This document shows positions 55,563 through 62,887 of a DNA stretch of 64,000 nt, in pieces. The notes beneath the pieces were generated by a model, which ran no database searches, had not been told where the DNA came from, and was given only the letters and a program-made list of their open reading frames with translations. A program made the translations under genes and the position numbers. How positions within the stretch are numbered: the first letter of the stretch is position 1; each line of letters starts with the position of its first letter. The DNA is from Kaistia hirudinis (GTDB lineage: Bacteria > Pseudomonadota > Alphaproteobacteria > Rhizobiales > Kaistiaceae), in the NCBI RefSeq assembly GCF_014196455.1, contig NZ_JACIDS010000001.1:186001-250000 (forward strand), in the 5' to 3' direction.

Positions 55563-55707
55563 GGCGTCCGAAGAGTTTATCCGCAATGTGCTCGCCAAGA
55601 ATTTTCGGCAGACGCTGAGAGCAGAGGAATTGCGCGCCGCCGCAATTAAACTCTGCGATGCTCTGCCTGCAACTGACGCGTCGGACAATGCCAAGGTAGC
55701 CGCCTAG
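55537..55707 (+). CDS. Passenger gene 3: 56-residue helical protein
   Basis: [23 protein letters not shown]... ends in AKVAA; predicted mostly helical and soluble. GCGGAGAAC precedes the ATG at 55537. No family recognised. Its stop codon shares the palindrome CTAG with the converging transposase stop. Confidence 0.6.
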   Translation: MAKTEQNLKASEEFIRNVLAKNFRQTLRAEELRAAAIKLCDALPATDASDNAKVAA

Positions 55708-56588
55708 GCAGCCACCTTCTTGTACGGTCCGCGCTTGCCCGGCTTCGGCGCCCGCGCGTCGATCAGGTTGGCGATGTCTTCCATGCTCCAGAGCCGATCG
55801 GCAACGCCAGCCGCCATAGCCGGCGACAGCTTGTGCGCCTTGTGCTGGCGGGCGAAGTTGTACCAGACGAAGTAGAGCGACAGCGCGTGAATGTGGTTGT
55901 CGATCTTTTTCGAGAAGGCATTCGTCAGTCGCGTGAAGCGGCGCATGGACATGCGCATCGTGAGGTTGGCGCGCTCGACATGCGACGTGCTGACATGCGC
56001 CTTGTCCGGGTCGCCTGAGATCCGTTCCTTGCGGGCGCCGACGCATTCGGCAGGGCTGTACTTGCGCTCTGGCGTCGAGGTCGAGGGCTCGCCGTACAGC
56101 TTGACCAGCATCGCGTAATCGACGGCGCCCGGCTCAAAGGCGCCCGCAACGGCGTCCAGATAGGCCTTGTGGCCGTCCGTCGTCAGCTGGACGCGGCTGG
56201 CAAGGCGGCTCGCCAGATCGTCCATGAAGTAGCTCGCCGTCTCGGCATCGCGGTCGCCAACCATCCACGACAGGATGAGCTTGCTTTCGGGATCGATCGC
56301 CGTCCACGTCCAGACATTCCCGGCGCCGTCCGGAGCGGCCTTGGCGTCCGCGACGTTCTTCTCTTTGGCGTAGCAGAACGACCAGATTTCATCGCACTGG
56401 ACGCGGCGGGCCTTCACGTCGCGAACGGTCTCGAAATGGAAGGCTGCACAAGCCTCGCCCGCGTCCACAAGCAGCTTGGACACCGTGTTGATGCTCACGT
56501 CCGCAACGCGGGAGATCGACCGCATGGACGATCCCTCGCAGAGCATCTGGAGGATTTGGACGCGCTTTTGGAGGGGCAACTTGTTCAT
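55704..56588 (-). CDS. IS1-family-like DDE transposase
   Basis: 294 residues from the ATG at 56588, preceded by GGGGG. An N-terminal helix-turn-helix ([27 protein letters not shown]) is followed by the catalytic core: D66 in QCDEIWSF, D138 in [11 protein letters not shown] and E205 in [26 protein letters not shown] after the Glu is typical of the single-frame IS1 relatives. Intact, so the element may be mobile. Confidence 0.88.
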   Translation of the reverse strand: MNKLPLQKRVQILQMLCEGSSMRSISRVADVSINTVSKLLVDAGEACAAFHFETVRDVKARRVQCDEIWSFCYAKEKNVADAKAAPDGAGNVWTWTAIDPESKLILSWMVGDRDAETASYFMDDLASRLASRVQLTTDGHKAYLDAVAGAFEPGAVDYAMLVKLYGEPSTSTPERKYSPAECVGARKERISGDPDKAHVSTSHVERANLTMRMSMRRFTRLTNAFSKKIDNHIHALSLYFVWYNFARQHKAHKLSPAMAAGVADRLWSMEDIANLIDARAPKPGKRGPYKKVAA

Positions 56589-56735
56589 GCCCCCAACATA
56601 TGAACTTTTATGCTTAGCGTCAAGCAATGAGTTTGAGTTTGCGCAGATGCGGCCTCCTGCCGTTCGGGTTTCCGGTCGATTTCGTCCATCCGCGTACCGA
56701 ACGGGCGCTCTTTTGTCTACGCCCATCGCTGTTAA

Positions 56736-56764
56736 TTGACATCATTGCGGGCGGCAGCTACGGA
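56736..56764 (+). promoter_or_regulatory. Putative promoter of the AAA/TOPRIM gene
   Basis: TTGACA (56736-56741), a 17-bp spacer and TACGGA (56759-56764) lie 33 bp before the ATG. The -35 is consensus, the -10 weak. Confidence 0.4.
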
Positions 56765-56796
56765 AATCGCACGGAAACTCGTGCGAGGCCAAGAGA

Positions 56797-58263
56797 ATGC
56801 CGCTCAGCAAAGAAGTCAGACGGTTGGAACGATCGTGGCAAAATGAAACTGCTTGGCCCAAGCGGCTTGATTGGGTGGAAATCGAAAACATCCGCGGCTG
56901 GAACGGGCAGCGCATTAGGTTCCCGTTTCCAATCGTAGCGATCGCAGGAGAAAACGGATCAGGAAAGTCAACGATCATACAGGCGTGTGCAGCCGCCTAT
57001 CAAAAGCAACAGAGCAAAGGGTCCGTGAAGCAGAAGGGCACAAAGTACGCATCTGATTTTTTCCCTAACACATTCTGGGATCAAATCACGGACGCGTCTG
57101 TGCGGTTTGGATACACCGAAGGGAAGGTGTCGAAAGAAGGAAGCATCAGGAAGCATACCGAACGATGGAAAGGGAACGTCGAACGGCCTATCCGCCCCGT
57201 CCAATTTTTGGACCTCAGTCGCATCGTCCCTATTGGCGGTCGAGTTGGATACGCAAAGATTGCAAAGAGCGCGCACATAGAGGCCTCGGCGCAAATGTTC
57301 GACGAGTCGCGTTTAGGGCGTCTGTCAAACATTCTTGGTCATAGATACGACCAAGCTAAAATGGCGCTTGCTGACACCGATCCAGACAGACCAATTCCAG
57401 TGCTGCGGCGCGCTAGTGCAGGCTATTCTGGATACCATCAAGGGCAAGGCGAAACGACAATCGCCGAATTGATCCAGACTGATTTGCCGAAATACAGCTT
57501 AGTGCTTATCGATGAAATCGAGTCGTCGCTTCACCCTCGGGCGCAACGCCGGCTCATTCGCGATCTAGCCACGGTGTGCCGTGAGCGAGAATTGCAAATC
57601 ATCCTAACGACGCACTCCCCATACATTCTGGAAGAGCTACCCAAGGAAGCGCGGCTTCAGATATTCGAACAAGATGGCACTCGACAGGCCATGATCGGGG
57701 TTAGCCCTGAATTTGCGCTCAGCCGCATGGACGACGTGCAACATCCAGAATGTGAGCTGTACGTCGAGGACGAGGCAGCCAAAACTCTTGTCACAGAAAT
57801 GCTTTCTCAGCGTGACCCGGATCTTAGCGCACGAGTTACCGTCATTCCATATGGCGCCGCGTCGGTTGGCTATCAGCTGGGGCAGATGGTCGCCAAGAAG
57901 CGCTTCCCACGTCCGGTAGGCGTGTTCCTTGATGGGGACTGCGCAGTTGGCGAAGGCTGCTGTGTGCTGCCTGGAGATGACGCTCCAGAGCGCGTGATCT
58001 TCGAAGACTTAGCGCGGATTGGGTGGGGGGACCTTTGGATCCGACTTATTCGAGATACGTCGGTCGTCTCTGATGCATGCAATGCAAGCCTTCCGCTTTC
58101 AGACCATCATGACTGGATCCCAGAGGCAGCTAAGAGGCTGATGATTGGCGGTAATATCCTTTGGCACGCAATGTGCGCGGAATGGGTGAAGAGGTGTCTT
58201 AAAAAGGATGATTACCAGCGGATCAAGGGATACGTAGATGACAGGCTAAGCGACTACGCCTAG
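56797..58263 (+). CDS. Passenger gene: AAA ATPase with TOPRIM domain (OLD-like)
   Basis: 488 residues. ABC-type ATPase: VEIENIRGWNG (N-terminal strand), Walker A GENGSGKST (51-59), a signature-like GYHQGQGET (212-220), Walker B SLVLIDEIESSLHP (234-247) and switch His in TTHSPYILEEL (271-281). A TOPRIM-like half follows: E324 in LYVEDEAAKTL and DxD at 379-381 in VFLDGDCA. This is the layout of OLD nucleases, which include phage P2 Old and Gabija GajA. No UvrD-type GajB or PtuB partner is beside it. Lower GC than the chromosome. A phage-defence role is inferred from family only. Confidence 0.85.
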   Translation: MPLSKEVRRLERSWQNETAWPKRLDWVEIENIRGWNGQRIRFPFPIVAIAGENGSGKSTIIQACAAAYQKQQSKGSVKQKGTKYASDFFPNTFWDQITDASVRFGYTEGKVSKEGSIRKHTERWKGNVERPIRPVQFLDLSRIVPIGGRVGYAKIAKSAHIEASAQMFDESRLGRLSNILGHRYDQAKMALADTDPDRPIPVLRRASAGYSGYHQGQGETTIAELIQTDLPKYSLVLIDEIESSLHPRAQRRLIRDLATVCRERELQIILTTHSPYILEELPKEARLQIFEQDGTRQAMIGVSPEFALSRMDDVQHPECELYVEDEAAKTLVTEMLSQRDPDLSARVTVIPYGAASVGYQLGQMVAKKRFPRPVGVFLDGDCAVGEGCCVLPGDDAPERVIFEDLARIGWGDLWIRLIRDTSVVSDACNASLPLSDHHDWIPEAAKRLMIGGNILWHAMCAEWVKRCLKKDDYQRIKGYVDDRLSDYA

Positions 58264-58264
58264 T

Positions 58265-58498
58265 TCACTTAGCCCACCGCTTCTCGGCTGCCTTCTTCGC
58301 GATTTCCGCGCGCCGCTCAGGCGTCATGTTTGCGGCGCGGGCGGCGCCGCCCTTCTTGCCAAGGGCCTTGGCGGCAGGGTCCTTCCCGTCATCGGCTGGA
58401 GCGGTATCCTCTTCCTCGCCCGTAGCGATCCTCGCCACCATGATCGCCGCGCCGATAACGTCGGCCGGCCTCTTCTCGCCTTTCGGTCCCTTGGGCAT
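58265..58498 (-). CDS. Small basic conserved protein (MPKGPKGEKRPADVIG type)
   Basis: 77 residues. The N-terminus MPKGPKGEKRPADVIGAAIMVARIATG and the C-terminal GKKGGAARAANMTPERRAEIAKKAAEKRW are typical of a widespread small Rhizobiales protein of unknown function. The C-terminal Arg/Lys/Ala helix could bind nucleic acid. GGGAGAGG precedes the ATG. It converges with the AAA/TOPRIM gene (one base between stops) and overlaps the frame of the CxxC protein upstream. Confidence 0.82.
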   Translation of the reverse strand: MPKGPKGEKRPADVIGAAIMVARIATGEEEDTAPADDGKDPAAKALGKKGGAARAANMTPERRAEIAKKAAEKRWAK

Positions 58499-58673
58499 AG
58501 AACGGTACCTCTCCCTCTCCTAGACAGCGTGGGCACGATCGCAGGGCAGCGCCAGCGCACGCAACACACGACAGCCCATGTAGGATGCGCAGAGGCGAGA
58601 CGCGAACGCCAAGACCGTTGCAGGCCTCGCATTCCAGATATCCAGCCCCTTCGCATCGCGGGCAATCGCGCAT
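58389..58673 (-). CDS. Putative small DnaJ-type zinc-finger protein
   Basis: 94 residues. The first 55 carry four CxxC pairs (C4/C7, C15/C18, C36/C39, C47/C50), three followed by Gly-x-Gly (CPRCEGAG, CEACNGLG, CPRCLGEG). This is the arrangement of the DnaJ zinc domain. There is no J-domain. The last 37 residues overlap the start of the next gene by 110 bp and are low-complexity Arg/Gly, so the functional part may be only the zinc domain or the end may be frameshifted. Weak ribosome site. Confidence 0.55.
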   Translation of the reverse strand: MRDCPRCEGAGYLECEACNGLGVRVSPLRILHGLSCVACAGAALRSCPRCLGEGEVPFYAQGTERREEAGRRYRRGDHGGEDRYGRGRGYRSSR

Positions 58674-58740
58674 GCCAGTCTAGCCCCATGCTTGACGGTA
58701 AGCATAGGGGCTATCGGGCTAGGGCGGATCGGGGCTGAAA

Positions 58741-58759
58741 TTCAAACTGAGACACTACC
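58741..58759 (-). repeat. Right terminal inverted repeat of the transposon
   Basis: Exact inverse copy of the left 19 bp. Confidence 0.92.
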
Positions 58760-58767
58760 CGAAATCC
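58760..58767. repeat. Target-site duplication, right copy
   Basis: CGAAATCC, identical to 54837-54844 and directly abutting the right transposon end. Confidence 0.9.
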
Positions 58768-58774
58768 CCGGCGC

Positions 58775-58804
58775 TTGACGCATAGAACAAAACGTGAACA
58801 TATG
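58775..58804 (+). promoter_or_regulatory. SOS (LexA-controlled) promoter
   Basis: TTGACG (58775-58780) is a -35 box and CATATG (58799-58804) sits at -10 distance. Between them GAACAAAACGTGAAC (58785-58799) is an exact GAAC-N7-GAAC site, the alphaproteobacterial LexA box. LexA would cover the promoter core. The box starts only 26 bp from the transposon end. Confidence 0.78.
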
Positions 58805-58837
58805 GGGATATCGCTGTGATTTGAGGGGATAACGTCC

Positions 58838-58936
58838 ATGTCGGTCCTGCTTCGCGATGCTGCTGCGCTCATCGTTCTCGGCTCCTTCGTCGCCACCGTC
58901 ACGCTCTGGTCGGACCTGATCGCCCGGCTCGTCTGA
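58838..58936 (+). CDS. 32-residue single-helix membrane microprotein, SOS-controlled (SidA-like)
   Basis: The frame at 58838 reads MSVLLRDAAALIVLGSF then VATVTLWSDLIARLV and stop. One membrane helix (about residues 8-25) has a charged Arg-Asp before it. GAGGGGAT lies nine bases upstream. The promoter has a perfect LexA box. Size, single helix and SOS control match SidA of Caulobacter, a 29-residue inner-membrane protein that stops division through FtsW/FtsN. It sits directly upstream of dnaE. Sequence identity to SidA was not tested, so the name is not assigned. Confidence 0.68.
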   Translation: MSVLLRDAAALIVLGSFVATVTLWSDLIARLV

Positions 58937-59074
58937 GAGGCGCGCTTTCTCCACAAGCGACGCTGCACCGCGCGGCGGGCGTGGCCTGGGGCGTAGACTT
59001 GAGGCCCCTCCGGGCCGAAGAATGCCGCCAGGCGGCGTGTTCGAGTCGGCCGCCTTCAGCGGGAGACGCGGGCG

Positions 59075-62000
59075 ATGATGGGAGCGGCGGAACGGGCCGG
59101 GATTGCCGAGAAGGTCGGCTTCGTGCATCTGCGCGTTCATTCGGCCTATTCGCTGCTCGAAGGCGCGCTGCCGCTCAAGAAGCTCATCAAGCTGGCCGTT
59201 GCCGATGCGCAGCCGGCGCTGGCGCTGACCGATACGGGCAATCTGTTCGGCGCGCTCGAATTCTCCGAGAAGATGGTCGAGATCGGCATCCAGCCGATCA
59301 TCGGCTGCCAGCTGGCCGTCGGCTTTGATGACGGCTTCGATCCCTCGCGGCGCAGCGGTCCGGCGCCGCGGCCCTTGTCGGATCTCGTGCTGCTCGCCGC
59401 GAGCGAGGCCGGATACTGGAACCTCGTGCGCCTCGTCTCGCAGGCCTTCATGGAGAGCGAGTCGACCGAGCGGCCGAACATCCCGTTCTCGGCCTTCGAG
59501 AAAGGGCATGAGGGCCTGATCGTGCTCACCGGCGGCGGCAATGGCCCGGTCGACCAGGCGGTGCGGGCCGGGCAGGGCGCGGTTGCCGGCGCGCGGCTCG
59601 AAAGGCTGGCGCGTCTCTTCGGCGACCGCCTCTATGTCGAGCTGCAGCGCCACGGCACGATCGAGGAGCAGCAGGCCGAAAGCGAGATGGTATCGCTCGC
59701 CTATCGCATGGGCCTGCCGCTGGTGGCGACCAATGAGGCGTTCTTCCCGGCGCGCAGCGATTACGAGGCGCATGACGCGCTGATCGCGATCGCCGAGGGC
59801 GCGGTGATTGCGGAGGAGAAGCGCCGCCGCCTGACGGCCGAGCATTATTTCAAGACGCGCGCCGAGATGGTGTCGCTGTTCAAGGACCTGCCCGAGGCGA
59901 CGGCGAGCACGGTCGAGATCGCGCTGCGCTGCCACTATCGGCCGGTGAAGATCAAGCCGATCCTGCCGCGCTTCGCCGGCGCCGACGCCGATCCCGCCGA
60001 GGCGGAGAAGGCGGAGACGGAGGCGCTGAAGGATACGGCGCGCAAGGGTCTGGCGCTGCGGCTGGAGCGCCACGGCCTGGCGCCCGGCCTCAGCCAGCAG
60101 GACTATGCCGACCGGCTCGAATTCGAGCTCTCGATCATCGAGAAGATGAAGTTCCCCGGCTATTTCCTCATCGTCGCGGACTTCATCCAGTGGGCGAAAT
60201 CGCAGGGGATTCCGGTCGGGCCGGGCCGCGGCTCGGGCGCGGGCTCGCTCGTCGCCTGGTCGCTCACCATCACCGATCTCGATCCGATGCGCTTCGCATT
60301 GCTCTTCGAGCGCTTCCTCAATCCCGAGCGCGTCTCGATGCCGGATTTCGACATCGATTTCTGCCAGGACCGGCGCGACGAGGTCATCGACTACGTCCAG
60401 CAGAAATATGGCCGCGAGCAGGTCGCGCAGATCATCACCTTCGGAACGCTGCAGGCGCGCGCGGTGCTGCGCGATGTCGGCCGCGTCCTGCAGATGCCCT
60501 ATGGCCAGGTCGACCGGCTCTGCAAGATGGTGCCGCAGAACCCGGCCAATCCGGTCACGCTCGACAAGGCGATCGAGGACGAGCCGCGCCTGCGCGCCGC
60601 CCGCGACGAGGACCCGACCGTCGAGCGGCTGCTCGACATGGCGCAGAAGCTCGAGGGCCTCTATCGCCACGCCTCGACGCATGCCGCCGGCATCGTGATC
60701 GGCGACCGCCGGCTCGACGCGCTGGTGCCGCTCTATCGCGATCCGCGCTCCAACATGCCGGTCACCCAGTTCAACATGAAATGGGTCGAGAGCGCGGGGC
60801 TGGTGAAGTTCGACTTCCTGGGCCTCAAGACGCTGACCGTGCTGGAGACGGCGGTGAAGCTCGTCGCCAAGCGCGGCATCGCGATCGATCTCTCGGCGCT
60901 GCCGCTCGACGATCGGGCGAGCTACGAGATGCTCCAGCGCGGCGAGACGGTCGGCGTGTTCCAGCTGGAAAGCCAGGGCATGCGCAAGGCGCTGATCGGC
61001 ATGCGCCCGGACCGCTTCGAGGACATCATCGCCCTCGTCGCGCTCTATCGTCCCGGCCCGATGGACAACATCCCCGTCTATAATGCGCGCAAGCATGGCG
61101 AGGAGAAGCCGGATTACCTCGATCCCAGCATCGAGGGCGTGCTGAAGGAGACGCACGGCGTCATCATCTACCAGGAACAGGTGATGCAGATCGCGCAGAT
61201 CCTGTCCGGCTATTCGCTCGGCGAGGCGGATCTTCTGCGCCGCGCCATGGGCAAGAAGATCAAGGCCGAGATGGACGCGCAGCGCGTGCGCTTCGTCGAG
61301 GGCGCCGTGTCGCGCGGCCTGCCCAAGGACAGGGCCGACATGATCTTCGATCTTCTGGCGAAGTTCGCGGATTACGGCTTCAACAAGAGCCACGCGGCGG
61401 CCTATGCGCTGGTCGCCTATCAGACGGCCTATCTCAAGGCGAACTATCCGACCGAGTTCCTGGCGGCGTCGATGACGCTCGACATGGGCAATACCGACAA
61501 GATCAACGATTTCCGCCGCGAGGCGATGCGGCTCGGCATCAAGGTCGATCTGCCGTCGGTGAACCGCTCCGGCGCGGTGTTCGATGTGGAGGACGGGCGC
61601 ATCCTCTATTCGCTGGCCGCCGTGAAGGGCGTCGGCGCGCAGGCGGTGGAGCATCTCGTCGAGGCGCGCGCGGGCAGGCCGTTCCGCGATCTCTCCGAAT
61701 TCGCCGCGCGCATCAACCCGAAGATCCTCAACAAGCGCACGCTCGAAAGCCTGATCGCGGCCGGCGCGCTGGACGAGCTCGACAAGGACCGCGCGCGCAT
61801 CACCGCCGGCATCGAGCGGATCATGGGCATCGGCAACCGTCTGGTCGAGGACCAGACGGCGGGCCAGGACGGGTTCAATTTCGGCGGCGCGGCGGGCGTC
61901 GAGAAGCTGGTCCTGCCGGCGGTCGATCCCTGGCTGCCGGCCGAGCGGCTGCAGCGCGAGCATGCGGTCGTCGGCTTCTATCTCTCGGCCCATCCGCTCG

Positions 62001-62554
62001 ACGAGTACCAGCCGGTGCTCAAGAAGCTCCGCGTCCAGAGCTGGGCGGATTTCTCCGAGGCCGTGCATCGCGGCGCCGCCGCCGGCCGCCTCGCCGGCAC
62101 GGTGACGTCGCGCCAGGAGCGCAAGACCAAGACCGGCAACCGCATGGGCATCGTGCAATTCTCCGATCCCACGGGCCAGTTCGAGGCGATCCTCTTTTCC
62201 GAGGCGCTGAACGAGTTCCGCGACCTGCTGGAGCCCGGGCAGTCGGTCATGGTCCAGGTCGCGGCCGAGGATAGGCCGGAAGGCATCAGCCTCCGCATCG
62301 CCTCGGTGAAGCCGCTCGACCAGGTCGATGCCGGCCTCAAGCAGCTCCGCGTCTTCCTGCGCGGCGAGGAACCGCTCCGCAGCATCGAACGCCAGCTTTC
62401 ACGCGGCGGCGACGGCGACGTGTCGCTCGTCCTGCTGCTGGAGGAGGGCCGGCGCGAGGTCGAAGTGCAACTCCCCGGCCGCTACCAGCTCTCCCCGCAG
62501 ATCGCGAGCGCGCTCCGGACGGTCGGCGGCATCGTGCAGGTGGAGCTGGTCTGA
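59075..62554 (+). CDS. dnaE: DNA polymerase III alpha subunit
   Basis: 1,159 residues, the replicative C-family polymerase DnaE1. The PHP domain starts at HLRVHSAYSLLEGALPL. The palm has GRGSGAGSLVAWSL and the catalytic PDFDIDFCQDRRDEVI. A tandem HhH region and an OB domain (AGTVTSRQERKTKTGNRMGI) follow. The N-terminus and length fit DnaE1 and not the mutagenic DnaE2. Starts at 59075 or the next ATG at 59078. Normally close to lolD in this group; here separated by the accessory region. Confidence 0.95.
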   Translation: MMGAAERAGIAEKVGFVHLRVHSAYSLLEGALPLKKLIKLAVADAQPALALTDTGNLFGALEFSEKMVEIGIQPIIGCQLAVGFDDGFDPSRRSGPAPRPLSDLVLLAASEAGYWNLVRLVSQAFMESESTERPNIPFSAFEKGHEGLIVLTGGGNGPVDQAVRAGQGAVAGARLERLARLFGDRLYVELQRHGTIEEQQAESEMVSLAYRMGLPLVATNEAFFPARSDYEAHDALIAIAEGAVIAEEKRRRLTAEHYFKTRAEMVSLFKDLPEATASTVEIALRCHYRPVKIKPILPRFAGADADPAEAEKAETEALKDTARKGLALRLERHGLAPGLSQQDYADRLEFELSIIEKMKFPGYFLIVADFIQWAKSQGIPVGPGRGSGAGSLVAWSLTITDLDPMRFALLFERFLNPERVSMPDFDIDFCQDRRDEVIDYVQQKYGREQVAQIITFGTLQARAVLRDVGRVLQMPYGQVDRLCKMVPQNPANPVTLDKAIEDEPRLRAARDEDPTVERLLDMAQKLEGLYRHASTHAAGIVIGDRRLDALVPLYRDPRSNMPVTQFNMKWVESAGLVKFDFLGLKTLTVLETAVKLVAKRGIAIDLSALPLDDRASYEMLQRGETVGVFQLESQGMRKALIGMRPDRFEDIIALVALYRPGPMDNIPVYNARKHGEEKPDYLDPSIEGVLKETHGVIIYQEQVMQIAQILSGYSLGEADLLRRAMGKKIKAEMDAQRVRFVEGAVSRGLPKDRADMIFDLLAKFADYGFNKSHAAAYALVAYQTAYLKANYPTEFLAASMTLDMGNTDKINDFRREAMRLGIKVDLPSVNRSGAVFDVEDGRILYSLAAVKGVGAQAVEHLVEARAGRPFRDLSEFAARINPKILNKRTLESLIAAGALDELDKDRARITAGIERIMGIGNRLVEDQTAGQDGFNFGGAAGVEKLVLPAVDPWLPAERLQREHAVVGFYLSAHPLDEYQPVLKKLRVQSWADFSEAVHRGAAAGRLAGTVTSRQERKTKTGNRMGIVQFSDPTGQFEAILFSEALNEFRDLLEPGQSVMVQVAAEDRPEGISLRIASVKPLDQVDAGLKQLRVFLRGEEPLRSIERQLSRGGDGDVSLVLLLEEGRREVEVQLPGRYQLSPQIASALRTVGGIVQVELV

Positions 62555-62620
62555 GGGCAGGGGCTGTCTGCCTACCGTGGCTGCTATCGCATCTGCGATG
62601 CAGAGGCTGCGGCCCTTCCT

Positions 62621-62778
62621 TCACCTCCCCCTAAGGGGGAGACCGACGGCCGCAGGCTGGCGGGAGAGGGTTTAGGGAAGGCTCAGAACAAGGCGCTGAT
62701 CCGTCGCGGCAGAAGCTGATAGCCCGTAAACCCTCACCCGGCGCTTCGCGCCGACCTCTCCCTCAGGGAGAGGTGAAG
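62621..62778. repeat. Paired palindromes after dnaE (second REP class)
   Basis: TCCCCCTAAGGGGGA (near 62626) and CCTCTCCCTCAGGGAGAGG (near 62755) stand about 120 bp apart with the GGCGCTTCGCGCC hairpin between. This is a different intergenic repeat class from the GTCATCCCGG type. It may also serve as the dnaE transcript end. Confidence 0.65.
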
Positions 62779-62887
62779 AGGGGAGGACGCGCGCAGTCCG
62801 CTCTGACTGTTTCGCTGTATCCCGCTCTATGTGCCGATGTCAGTTTCAGCCGTGTCGATCCGCAGGCCGCTCTCACGCCGCACCGCC

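Larger units (their letters stand above)
54845..58759. mobile_element. 3,915-bp IS1-family-type transposon with passenger genes
   Basis: The ends are exact inverse copies (GGTAGTGTCTCAGTTTGAA) and are flanked by an 8-bp direct repeat, CGAAATCC. An 8-bp duplication fits IS1-family transposition. Inside are a transposase (minus), an AAA/TOPRIM protein (plus), two small minus-strand genes at the right end, and a three-gene plus-strand operon at the left end. All frames are intact and the duplication is perfect, so the insertion is recent. It lies after a decayed IS481 element and just upstream of an SOS-type promoter. Confidence 0.92.

Noticed and set aside
58742-62158. 1,138-residue open frame on the minus strand opposite dnaE
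   Set aside because: A shadow of the high-GC dnaE coding strand: low-complexity Arg/Ala/Leu-rich product, no family, no ribosome site. The same applies to other long antisense frames, for example opposite dgt-argS (15735-18404) and the fused permease (30672-33512).
59075-62554. dnaE2 (mutagenic polymerase) because of the nearby LexA box
   Set aside because: Length and the N-terminal sequence fit DnaE1; no imuA/imuB genes are present; the LexA box is best placed for the 32-residue frame.
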